Below, in pieces: positions 34,299 to 45,045 of a stretch of 64,000 nucleotides of DNA. Position numbers and translations under genes: made by a program. The stretch comes from Glycine soja. Lineage: Eukaryota > Streptophyta > Magnoliopsida > Fabales > Fabaceae. Below the pieces are notes generated by a model, which saw nothing but the letters and a program-made list of their open reading frames with translations, was not told the DNA's origin and made no database searches. Where the stretch lies: NCBI RefSeq assembly GCF_004193775.1, contig NC_041009.1, positions 46,555,534 through 46,619,533 of the forward strand, in the 5' to 3' direction. Each line of letters opens with the position of its first letter. Positions within the stretch are counted from its first letter, which is position 1.

Positions 34299-34476
34299 TC
34301 CGGAAGAAGAAGGTTATCTTCCGGAAGAACTTTCTTCCGGAAACATTCCGGATGACGTTCTTCCGGAAAGTGTTCCTTAGTTCTTCCGGAATCACGTTCT
34401 TCCGGAAGAAGGGTCTTCCGGAAATTTCCCGGAAAAAGTGTCTTCCGGAATGATTCAGGAAGAATGTTCATCCGGA
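34299..34476. repeat. Right TTCCGGAA cluster
   Basis: About eleven TTCCGGAA or one-off motifs, often as CTTCCGGAAGAA, lie near the other end of the same element. Spacing is mostly 15-25 bases. Confidence 0.9.
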
Positions 34477-34639
34477 AATGATATTTGCAGAAGGGCATTT
34501 TCATCCATTCACTGTTTGCTGGGTGCACGTAGCAACTCCCGGAGAAAGAAGAGAATGCGACACAAAAAGTCGTCTGGTAAAGCTCTTGTCTGTTGGGTTT
34601 ACGAGGAAAAATTATTATGATTTTTGCACACTCATTAGA

Positions 34640-35240
34640 GAAGATTTTTCATATTACAACTATGGATTCATTCACTGTTGGATTAGACTTAGTTTTTGAC
34701 GGTAGGTTTTACACATGTGATATTTTAAATTATTCGGTTGAATTGTTAAAATGATATCTAACTGTTTTGCATTCTCTATTCTGCATTTTGGGGTTTCATC
34801 TTCCTATCTTTTTATTGTAAGCATTGATATTCTATTTTGATTTGGCTATTAGTAGCACATTTCAGTGTACTTGTTGGAAACTTTCTTGTACCTTTATTGA
34901 TTATAGTGAAGTTATTTCTTTGGTTTGGACGATCTGTGATTTTTACCCTTGCATTGAGGGGTTTTCCATGTTAAACAAATTGTGTCTCTTGTGTACTCTT
35001 GATTTCTATTTTGCATTTTATATTTTATTGTTGTTTTTCATAGGTTCTTGCAAGTTTTAAAAAATTTATTTTCACTGCATATTGCTCTATTATTGATTTT
35101 GTTATTGTGTTGATTTATTTTTTCATTAGAGTGGTATCATAGCTCTTTGGTCAAGGGGAAGATGGGATCTTTTAGTGGAGCAAACTATCACTTTTGGAAA
35201 GGCAAGATGAAGATGGTATCTCTAAGTGGAGCAAACTATC
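34640..35240 (+). mobile_element. Copia fragment: LTR end, primer site and first gag codons
   Basis: TGGTATCATAGCTC at 35132-35145 is a near match to the tRNA-Met primer-binding site. Seventeen bases further, ATG at 35162 opens FSGANYHFWKGKMKM, a typical copia gag start. Homology then stops; the SGANYH stretch is partly repeated. The left limit (LTR start) is uncertain. Confidence 0.6.
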
Positions 35241-35299
35241 ACATTTAGTTGTAAAGTTTACAAACCAATTTGTCATTAAATTATCTATAAGACTAATTT

Positions 35300-36478
35300 G
35301 TTGCATTTTTTGCACATTCAAAGACTAAATTTGTGTTCTTCATTTTTTAGAGACCGATTTGTCGGTGTCTCACAATTTTGGTCCCTAAACTTTTCAACGA
35401 CCATTCAATGTTATCCAACTTTTTTCCCATTCAAGGATTTAGTCTTGTTCATCTATTTCACCGTTAAATGATGACATGATGTTTAGTTTTATTATTATTT
35501 TACTATGAAGTAAAGTGTTTTTGAAAGGATTAATAAAATGTGACAGTTGATAGTCGTCACAAATTGCAAGAACCTAAAAAGCATGCAAGGTACCAGGAAA
35601 AAGATTAATACTATGAAATTGAGTGTAACTCTCTCGCAATGTATTAGATCAGTATGTAGAAAATATGTGTGGTTCATTTATAACTATACACCTTATGTGT
35701 AGCTTTACTAACATCATTTCCAAAGTGACTTATATGTCATTGCGTGTGTCGTTGTTGTCACCCTCTATGTGTCTCATCGTCGGCGTCAACGCCCTACCCA
35801 AACAACAAGATCTCCAGGTTCGCAATCTCTATGGCTAGATGTACAACCTCTATGGTCAGGTCTGTGGTCTCCATGGCCAAATCTGTGACCCTTAGATATC
35901 ATATATATGACACAACAACCTTCACATCATCGCTTAACTTGTCGCATGTTGTGAAGGTGGATTCGTGAATTTAAGGCAATGGATTGTCGGTTGTGGACGT
36001 AGCACCAGAAAGTGCCATTGAGTTTTATGCTTATGAAATGATGAAAAATGTAATTGCAGATGGTCAAGACAACAAATTAGATATTGAGTAACTAGCGCAT
36101 GCATATTTTCTTTTGATTCATGGAGGACTTGTTGTACATGGCCATCGCTCTCTCAATTGAGTTGATTCATTATTATTGGGTTCAATGTTTCTTGCTAATT
36201 GGTTATGGTTTGTTTTTTAATCTGAATCCATTTTTTTATTTCATTGATTTTTTATGTGTTCTTCAATTTTTGGCGATTTTTAATGACTAGAAAATGTATC
36301 ATAATAAAATAATAATAATAAAAGTAAGCATCACATAATCATTTAACAATGAAACAAACGAAAATGACCAAGACCTAAGACAAAAAAAAGTTGGAGAACA
36401 TTGACCAGTTGTCAAAAAGAATAGGGACCAAAATTATAAATGTCGAAGAGTTCAATGATGAAAAACATAGTTTACCTT
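35300..36478. mobile_element. Foldback or Pack-MULE-like element
   Basis: The left side reads ACAATTTTGGTCCCTAAAC near 35371, then CCAACTTTTTTCCC and AAATGATGACATGATG. The right side (36300-36470) carries the complements of these phrases in reverse order, so inverted repeats of well over 100 bases frame ~800 bases of different, less AT-rich sequence. That core has a short open frame (35744-35968) without a recognised domain. I could not find the target duplication, so the ends are approximate. Confidence 0.5.
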
Positions 36479-37156
36479 ATTAACTATATTCACTCGAAGC
36501 CATATTATATGTTCCTTGTTACATTAATATTATAACCACATGTGGTTATATTATAATTTATTGATTTAGTCTAAGAAGGTACTAATACCCTTCAAAATTT
36601 GCACACATGGTAGAATTTCCCTATTTTGCATTAGAAAGATAGAAACAAGGTTAATAAAGCAACAAAAAAATCAGATTATGCTTAGTTTAGAAGAATTTTC
36701 GTGTTAAGCATAGATGTTTGCCCACAACTAAAATTCAATATGTGGTCAATATACGGGTTTGGTGAGCTTAGAGAACATAACCTATTCTAAGATATTTCTA
36801 TGAGGTTAGCCTGGGTGGTCATGAGCTCAAAACAATTTAAAGGTTAATTTAAGGATGTACATTTTAAAGATGTTGAGACATACTCAAAATTAAGACCTTT
36901 AAATCTAGTCTTGTTTGCTTAAGAACAAATAGGTTAAATACAAAATGAACCAGATGAATAGGCAAATAGACACTAAAAGAGTTAACATTTACCATACAGA
37001 AACATAAATGTGAGAAACCAAATATCAATTCAACAACTATTATATATCATAAGTTCATAACAACAAATTGATGTTCCAAAACCATAAGTTGCATCAACCA
37101 ATTGAAAATGTAATAATTATTTAGGAACAATTAGTACCCACTTACAAGCCTACTAA

Positions 37157-38851
37157 TTATGATTTAAATAAAATTTTGCAAGTTGTAGAGCTCTTTGGGC
37201 ACATGGCTAATTCTTGCAAGATTCTAATCTTGTCCTGAGGATTTGCGAAATATGTATTTCTGACTCTTTTATTATGGATTGTCATGGACTGTAAAGCTCT
37301 TGAATTCTGCAATATATATTTTGCAAATTGTAGCTCATACTTCTTACCTTTATAATTCATAATAGTACACCTTCTTAGTTTTGAAGAAATGCATTCAGGA
37401 ACAATTTGTGGGAAAGTCCAAACCATGGGAGGAAATGATTCCAATGGCAAAAAAAGCACAAAAGTTTGAAGCTTAGGGCAATGCTTAATCATTTCAAACA
37501 CCAAATTCCACCTAACAACGAACCAAAAGCTGACCTCCAAGTGAATCAAATTGTGAAACACAGGAAAACACTCTGTGTCAGGCTGCAAGAGTTGTAAAGA
37601 CAAAACATGAAAATATTAGTGAAATTATCTAGAAGAAAAATGCTAACAACACACTCTTTTGAGACTCATTTTCTAAAACATTATCTTATTAAAATTTTAT
37701 TTGAATCCCACTAAATACACGAGTCTTATACCCTATTTGGTGGATCTTATTCCTTCACTAATGAGACCTACATGAAAATAGTGTATGTCACTAGATATGT
37801 AGGTCTTATGCCATATTTAGGGAATCTCATTCCCAAATTAATGTTATCCGCATGAAATTCAACCAATGAGAGATTGTGCCAAAAATGAGAAATTATTGTA
37901 GATTTGACCATGGCATATTCATTGTCTCAATCAATCTCCATATGACATGTAGTCAATTTTATGACTTCTTTATTATAAGTTGAAATATTCAATTAACAAT
38001 CTTATGGAGATTGATTGGACCAAGGGTGAACCCAAACCATGCAACATACAATGTTTCTCATAAATGTGAGTGTCTCTTTATCAAAATAGGAAAACAATTT
38101 AAGAAACTACACATTTTTTTCTTTTTTCCATTCTTACCTTGATGAAGAATCTCAGATACTCCACATTAGATGCTACCTTCAGAGGAATCTCAAACCTAAA
38201 ATTAACTTTAATCTCTGCTTTCACTAACTTGGGCATGATCTGAAACTCTACCACATCTGACTTGTTGTAAAAAAACATATTATTCGCTCGCAAATCCTCT
38301 AGAATGGGACACTCATGAAGAACCTTTGCTAGATGCCAAGTCTCCAACATAGTAAAATTATCCAAATGCAATGTTTTAAGTGCGGGTAAGTGAACTAACC
38401 CAAGAGCATTCACACGGAACCGATACAACTTAAGAACAACAAGCGTTTTGCAATTCAAGATAATGTTTGGCAACTCAAATGGACGGGGCATCTCAATCTG
38501 AAGGTGCTCAAGACCACGTTGAATAACAGCATTTACCCATATCTTGAAATGGGAGTAGGGGAAGTTGTTGTCATATCCGCAAGAGTTGAAGCGGAGGCGT
38601 GCAAGTTTGAGGGGTTGTTGCACATTACGTGCTAGGAGGGAGCCAAAAGCAAAATTAAAAAAGGAGGAGTAGGATTTACCATTTTGGATAAAAGTTATGT
38701 CATCGAGATCAAGGATGGGGATGGAGAGCCACAATGGCTGCCACCGCTTAGAGACAAGACTTGTGGAAATGGCCTCTTGAGTTGAAAGGAAAGACAAAAT
38801 GTGACCCAAGACTTCATCAGGTAATGCGCTGATCTTGTCCTGTGTTTCCAT
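37157..38851 (-). CDS. F-box/FBD/LRR-repeat protein (intact copy)
   Basis: Exon 1 is 38851-38138 and exon 2 is 37582-37157, in phase 0 (ATCAAG^GTAAGA, TTGCAG^CCTGAC), giving 379 residues. Residues ~5-45 are the F-box (ALPDEVLGHILSFL, SLVSKRWQPLW), which binds Skp1/ASK in SCF ubiquitin ligases. Leucine-rich repeats follow (LVVLKLYRFRV, LPALKTLHLD), then the C-terminal FBD block (KKYELQFAKYILQNSRALQ, ILQELAMCPKSSTTC). The start is the ATG of METQDKIS. The open frame continues upstream to a TTG at 38932, but a TATA-like sequence lies there, so the upstream part is probably not translated. It is the only copy of four in the array without stops. The degradation target is unknown. Confidence 0.88.
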
Positions 38852-38932
38852 TTTTCTATTACTCAGAGGAAGGCAAGGATGATCTTGAGAATGGTAGATG
38901 AAGTTTTTTGTTCTTGTATTGATTTTTTCCAA

Positions 38933-38944
38933 AGATATATAAGC
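38933..38944 (-). promoter_or_regulatory. Candidate TATA box of the intact F-box gene
   Basis: On the minus strand CTTATATATCTT lies about 85 bases before the chosen ATG, a plausible spacing for a short leader. Confidence 0.45.
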
Positions 38945-38949
38945 AGATG

Positions 38950-41444
38950 AAATCCTTTCCTAATAAATGAAATACATATTCATTAAAAGCAAATGCAATA
39001 TAATATTAAATTTCATTTAATGAGATGGAATTTAATATTATGTTGTAACCGGTCTTATTAAATGGTTTGTTTTATGAATAATATTTTAAGTTTGCGTATT
39101 GTACACGAAAAAAAGAAGTTACTTTTATATAGTTAAAATTAAAGTAAATTACATTCCACTCTTCTGAGTGATACATGTATTATATTGTCTTCCCTTCTTA
39201 TGTTAAAATAAATAGTTTAGTCCATTTAACTTAAAACTATTAGAGTGAATTACACTTCTTTTCTAGAGAAAAACAAGTATTACATTATCATCTTTTTGGT
39301 ATAATATATTTTTGGTTTCTAAACTTTTCACCTTTTTTGCTTTTAATCTCTAAACAAGTTTTTTAGTGTTTTTCATCCTTGTATTTTTGTTTATTTACAA
39401 TTTTACTCCTTGTTGTCAAGTAAAGCATTAACTGATGACATAGCAATGTTTTCCAACTATGTATTTTTTGTAAATTATCTTTTTAGTCTCTTATTAACTA
39501 TTCTAACATCACCAATTACTTTAAACAAACGAGAGTTTACAAATAAAGTTTTCTTAAAAAATATACATGTGACTAACCCATCTGACTCTTGTTGAATCTA
39601 GACTCCGAGGTTTTAATTATGACAAACTATTAGTAAAGAAAATTACAAAGATGGTCGAGGAAAGCTATGCAAGCTAAAATATTTGCTAAGTGTTTTGGTT
39701 GAAAATATAAAGAGCATATCAGAACAAGTACTCTAATGAGTTCGAAACAAGTTTATAAAGAATGTCTTAACATTGCATAAAGAAATAACTCTCAGAAGAT
39801 TGAATGAAACTCCATTTGAATGATGAGTTAGAGCTTCCTATAAAGACCTTAATCTTAGCAAGTTGTAAAGGACATCAATAAGGTCTTGCTCAAAATGAAT
39901 ATCAGAGGCTATAATGAGAAGACAACATCATAATAAAGCTAAACCAAAGTCAAGACCTTGAAGGAATTTGAGAATGAAACATCATAATGATGTACATAAG
40001 CTGAACTAGAATAAAGACTTAGAAGGACTCTAAGATTGGAGCATTATAATGATAAAGCAACATCTTGTTTTTCATATGAATCACAATGATTGAGGATTAA
40101 TCAAAAGATGCATAGAGTTGAAGATGAGACAAGTCATTAAGAGATTCTGATATTGAACATCAGAATAAAGAAATGATGACTATTCAAAAACCTTCACCAA
40201 GGAAAGATTAAACAAGACACCAACAACAACTTACATTAGTTATCAATGTTGAAGTAAGCTACTTCAGGATGGATCTTGATGTAGGATTGACTAACATGAT
40301 GAAGCCAAGATATCTACAAGGAAACATCATGAAGTTTTCATAACAAAAAGTCTACATCATAATAGGTTCTTCCACGATAACATCAAAATGAACTCCAAAT
40401 TGTTTTGAAAGAGACAATTTCAAAGATTTCAGTACCTTTGAGTTTAAAAGAATGTCATCTTGCAAACATTTTTCAACATGCTCAAAATGATCATCAATGG
40501 GAGAACCATAAAAGGGAATAACCGACATGGAAGCTGAAGGAGATTCGAAAGTATTGTGCCAAAGTATTTTTGGTGACATGTGGAAGTGTGGGTCGAGTAA
40601 AATTTGATGATGAAGTAGAAGATGCAGTGGATGTAATGCTTGTCACATGAGATACAAGTTTAGTTTATGGTTCATCTTGAGGTGGATCCTTTTTCTAAGC
40701 AATGTTAGAGTGGTGTGATGGTTATGAGTCATGCAAGAAATATGGAATAATGATTTACTTGAATGGTTGATGTGGAAGTGCCTAGTTTCAAACGCTTTAG
40801 CTTTCAACTAGATGATTCTACAGGAGTTATTTTTTGCTTAAATAGACCCAGGTTAGAATGGCAATTTGATAAGACATGAAGAACATTATTAGAAGAAAAT
40901 GTACCTAAGAAGCTGTTGGAACCTAGCATGGAGTAATTGCAATTGTAGCATCCGTTAAAGCTATAGTCTTTCTTTTAAATTGAAGATATTCCTTTTCCCC
41001 TACAGCTTTAGTCTCATCAAGATCAATGGTTTCCATTTCTTATAATATTAATGATATGGACTACAAAAATAAAAAAATAAATTAATGATGATAATGTTAA
41101 TTTTATAAAATTATTATTCTTTTCATCTATTTATTAGTTTTTCTTGATCTATGTAAAATAATATAAGACAACAATTATAATGTGACGAAAGAAATACATG
41201 TTTGCATGATTATCAAACTCATGAGTTAACTCGTATGAGTTCACAAGAACCATAAGTTAACTAATGAACAAACACATTTTTAGATAAACTGGCAACAAAC
41301 TTAGTGGTCCCATAGCAAACTTGATACACTTGCGAGTTTAAGACTAAGTTATTGAGATTGTCATATTAAAAAATAACTTAAATATATTTTGTCCTTCAAT
41401 TTTTGTAATTGATTTTTTAGATCTTAAAAAAAATATTTTTATTA
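38950..41444. other. Intergenic between F-box gene and TRIM remnant
   Basis: AT-rich. An open frame at 40352-40579 (-) begins with ATG and encodes 75 residues with no domain I recognise. The surrounding 39600-40700 has a more even base composition and could be a decayed mobile element, but I see no defining motif. Confidence 0.45.
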
Positions 41445-41906
41445 TGTTGGGAAAAATCCAAATTTTACATCAACTGAAAATAAAGTTAAGTTAGAATATA
41501 TAAGTGAGGGACAACCCTCACCCCTTGAACTAACTTTTGGGGTTGAGTTAGGTCTAAACTCACATTCTAAGATTCTAAGATGGTATTAAAGCGTATTCAA
41601 GATTAATCCAAATGGTCACTCACCATTGTTATTCACGCACCAAAAAGCCCAAGAAATGGTGGACGTGAGGGGGTGTATTGGGAAAAACCTAAGTCTCATA
41701 TTCAAGATTAATCAAAAAAGGGTTACCCACCATTGTTGTTCACACACCAAGTCCACGAAGGGCTAGACGTGAGGGAATGTATTGGGAAAAACTCAAATTC
41801 CACATTGACTAAAAATAAAATCAAGTTAGAATATATAAGTGAGAAACAATCCTCACCCATTGAGTTGGTTTTTGGAGTTGAGTTAGGCCTAAATTCACAT
41901 TTTCTC
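41445..41906 (+). mobile_element. TRIM-like short LTR element (degenerate)
   Basis: Two ~125-base LTR-like repeats lie at 41445-41570 and about 41780-41906, both with GTTAGAATATATAAGTGAG and TTGAGTTAGGYCTAAA phrases. After the first comes TGGTATTAAAGC (41581-41592), a decayed tRNA-Met primer site. Before the second come purine-rich tracts (GTGAGGGGGTG, GTGAGGGAATG). The internal part is short, non-coding and partly duplicated. This is the layout of a terminal-repeat retrotransposon in miniature. Confidence 0.7.
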
Positions 41907-42086
41907 AAATTTTCAAACATCTATTTTTAGTTTTGTGTTCATAGTTTTATAATTTGTGACAGTTTTTAACCACAACTTTTTTTTATGATTTATGATTTTT
42001 TTTAATCATGGTCTTAGTATGAAATTGTTCTTGTCAAAAGTAGTGACAGATCTTCATTGGGGACCTTGAGCATACACACGGTATGT

Positions 42087-42254
42087 ATTTTTCTTCCAAC
42101 ATAATTTATTTCATACCCAAAGACTAAACATGATTGGAACCTATTTTCCTTCCAACACAATTTATTCTATACCCAAAGACTAAACATGATTGGAACCTAT
42201 TTTTCTTCCAACACAATTTATTCTATACCTAAAGACTAAACATGATTGGAAACT
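42087..42254. repeat. Tandem repeat, 56-bp unit, three copies
   Basis: Units begin near 42087, 42143 and 42199. Each contains CTTCCAACAYAATTTATT and AAAGACTAAACATGATTGGA. Confidence 0.9.
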
Positions 42255-42779
42255 TTGATTGCTTGATTTAGAGACACAAGTGGCTACCACTTGTGTCAAC
42301 CGTTATTGATATTTTTTATGACTTTAAACAACCATAATATGTAAAGATAAAAAGAAATATGGATGTAAAGTGAAATTGTGAGAGTATTTTTTTTCTTTTT
42401 ACATATGTTAAAAAATTTAAATCATCAAAATTCATTTTAAAAAAATTAAATTTTCTAAAATTATGATGATAAAAAACCATCACAAATTATAACAACATTA
42501 ATCTAATGAAAAGAGATAAAAAAAAAATAATTTTTTGAATATTTGATGAAGTAAAATTAAATTTTTTAAGAAAAAAAAATATAATTTCTCAAATGTAAAA
42601 GACTAAAAACATATCTTTAAGTCCCAACAAACACCAGTCATATAGAATAGATCTCTGTCGTTGGTTTTAATAAACGGTCTGTATTTCCTCAAGTGAACAC
42701 TCGGGGATCCGTGTCCCGAAAACGCAGGTTTAATGGGCAACTAAACAGACAAACCCTTGATCCTTTTTTGCGACTACTC

Positions 42780-45037
42780 CAGTCCGGTTCTGGTATTCTC
42801 TCACTCGCGATTTCGTCTATTCTTGTTTGGTGAAGGGGAAGACCTCGCTCACTTTGATCTTCAAAGTTCAGAACGCGTTTTGAAGCTGTAACTATCCTTT
42901 ATTTTCGTTCCAATCTGGTTTAGATGTTCAGTAATGAAATTCATTAGAATTTCTGGATTTCTATATTTTTTTTAGTTGTTGCCATCTTGGTTTATTGTTT
43001 TGCTTTATTGTGGTGATGAAATGTTGAATTGGTATATTATTCGTAGGTGTTTTTTTATTGTTTTATGTGAAGTAGACTCTTACGAGTTTATAGAGAACTC
43101 CCCTGAGTACGTATACTCTCCGGTTTGATAACCTTGCGGGCTTGAAATAAGTTCTAGGATATGCTGTCATAACCATCCTAAATGCTTTCTTTGTTTAGAA
43201 ATTGCTGCCATTCTGAATATGATGGAAATTGGAAACCTCTGTTTTGAATTGATTCATTTGATGTGTGATGATTTTTGTGTTGTTGGTTTCCTTGATTTAG
43301 TGACATAGGTTTTTAGCTGATAGAGTTTGTATCTGATACTTCCAAGTGATGCTGGGAGATTGCGCAAGGGCTTTGAGTTGCATTAAACTATGAAATGAGT
43401 TTCATGGAGATCCCACCTGATGGAAGTGGCAAATAGATTTTTATTTAATAGCCGTCATAGATGCTTTCTTTGTTTAGGAATTGGTGCCATTCTGAATATC
43501 ATAGAAACCTCTGTTTTTAATTGATTCATTTGATGTGTGATGATTTTTGGTATTCTTGGTTCCTTCATTTTGTGACATGGGGTTTTAGTTGATAGGGTTT
43601 GTATCTGATACTTCCAAGTGATGCTGGGAGATTGCGCAAGGGCTTTGAGTTGCATTAAACTATGAAATGAATTTCATGGAGATCCCACCTGATGGAAGTG
43701 GCAAATAGCTTTTAATTCAATTAAGCAGTCATGAAGGATCTGGTTTTTTCATGAATGTGGTTTCAGTTGATTATTTATTTTGACCCTTCCCCTGGAGGTA
43801 GGAAATGATTTGAAATCCTGTATGTACTTACGTTTTTAGCGGTGATTGCATTGATGTAATGGTTGTTGATTAGTTTTAACTTTTAAGGCTATATTAGCAT
43901 TTTGAATACATTTGATGTGCGATGGCTGAATGTCATGAATTGAATTCCTTCATCCAATTCATGAGTTTTTCTGTTTTCTTTTGATATTTGTTTTCCATTT
44001 AGGTCTGGACCAGTTGGTCTTGATTTTTAGGAAGTGTTTATTTTCTTCTTTTGGACCAGTAATACAAGGTCCTTTTAATATGTTTTTTTATTCTTTAAAT
44101 CAAAGCAGGTTAAGATGTAAAATCTTCTACTCTTTTACTTATTGGATTAGTTGAGAAATATGAATTTGATTGTTGGGAATTTATTCTTGTAACTTCCAAA
44201 TGATGCTGGGAGATTGCGCAAGGGCTTTGAGTCATTTAACTATCATATTTATTGTTGACAGTGAAATGAATTTCATGGAAATCCCATCTGATGGCAGTAG
44301 CTACACAAGTTTTTTACTATGTTAGATTTTGTTTTTAAGGGTTGGGTTCCTTTGATCTCTCTTACTCTTTGATTCATTAATGAAGGTAGGAAAGATTTGT
44401 AAGATACTATAAACTTTTGAAAGTAATAAAAATATATAAAAAATTTCTGAATGTATAACATGCAGACAATTCCTCTTAAATCATGTTTAAAGCTATATGA
44501 GCATTCTGAAAAATTATGATGTATTTGAAACTACTATAATATGACTAAGAATCTAGACATCTGTGATAACTGATAACTTATAATGCTCAATGGGTTTGCC
44601 TGGCTGAGATATTTCTCTTATGTCTAAGTGTTTGAGTGTACCTTTTAAGGTTTGTTTAAAAGCTCTATTTTAAAATTATGTTTGAATATTTTATGCATTA
44701 ATTTAGCAATGTGGATTTAAGTGGTGGGGGTTTTCATCCACTTCTTCCTAATGAGCCTGGATGATTGAGTAATGGCTTTATTTTTTACTGGACTTCTGCT
44801 TTTTCATGGGTACCTTGTTGATGGTAGTGGCAACAATTATATTTTTCCTAAATTAAGGATTCAAGGAGGATTCTTGTGCGAGTAGATTTGTATTATGGTT
44901 ATTGTGTCTTGTACTCTTGTCTGAAGGTTTGAAAGACAATATATATTACCTATATATGTTGTTTTTGTCATGAAGTATTTACAATTGTAATCATTTTTTG
45001 TATAAATGAATTTATACACACATTTATATAATTTCAG
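42780..45037 (+). other. Leader exon and 5'-UTR intron of DPM3
   Basis: A CT-rich leader (about 42780-42887) ends at GAAGCT^GTAACT. The acceptor is ATTTCAG at 45031-45037, eight bases before the start codon. The 2.15 kb intron contains two near-identical ~272-base units and a partial third. Confidence 0.55.
43180..44300 (+). repeat. Repeated module in the DPM3 leader intron
   Basis: Units begin at about 43180 and 43452, with a partial copy at about 44190-44300. All three share GATGCTGGGAGATTGCGCAA and the following GGGCTTTGAG (43348, 43620, 44202) and a GAAATGARTTTCATGGARAT phrase. Confidence 0.85.
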
Positions 45038-45045
45038 ATTGATAA

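Larger units (their letters stand above)
33072..34540. mobile_element. Non-autonomous MULE-like element inserted in an F-box
   Basis: 1469 bases. The ends GGGAAATGCTAGGTGCACC and, in complement, GGGAGTTGCTACGTGCACC form terminal inverted repeats that continue weakly inward (ATGAATGG). The 9-mer GGAGAAAGA flanks both sides (33063-33071 and 34541-34549), the size made by Mutator-type transposases. No transposase frame is present. Both subterminal zones are packed with TTCCGGAA motifs. The core (33880-34290) is very AT-rich. Confidence 0.88.
31527..34600 (-). pseudogene. F-box/FBD/LRR pseudogene 3, split by a MULE
   Basis: The F-box is cut in two. ALPDDFLCRILFFL is encoded at about 34580-34541, and PTHEAIATSLLSKRW resumes at about 33062 on the other side of a 1.47 kb element. 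Then come DLDDEPFLQNDKPYSSFL and the LRR part as one open stretch to 32551. A deletion/frameshift follows after MLETRY, then MPKLLRANIYENYGFEIPLE (near 32515) and a second exon (about 31988-31527) with MLEMLKHCPTLQTFV and a decayed FBD end. No ATG is found at the expected place upstream. Compared with the intact copy at 37157-38851, the insertion and the frameshift are separate lesions. Confidence 0.85.

Noticed and set aside
33428..34476. Repeats with spacers that might suggest a CRISPR-like array
   Set aside because: The motif is an 8-base palindrome with irregular spacing inside a plant transposon, so a CRISPR array does not apply.
38852..38932. Upstream extension of the intact F-box protein by 27 codons
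   Set aside because: The frame would start with TTG at 38932, next to a TATA-like sequence. The ATG at 38851 matches the family start.
43265..43330. Possible C/D-box snoRNA in the DPM3 intron (GTGATGA ... CTGA)
   Set aside because: The D box is lost in the second unit, no terminal stem is evident and the spacing is short. Not supported.
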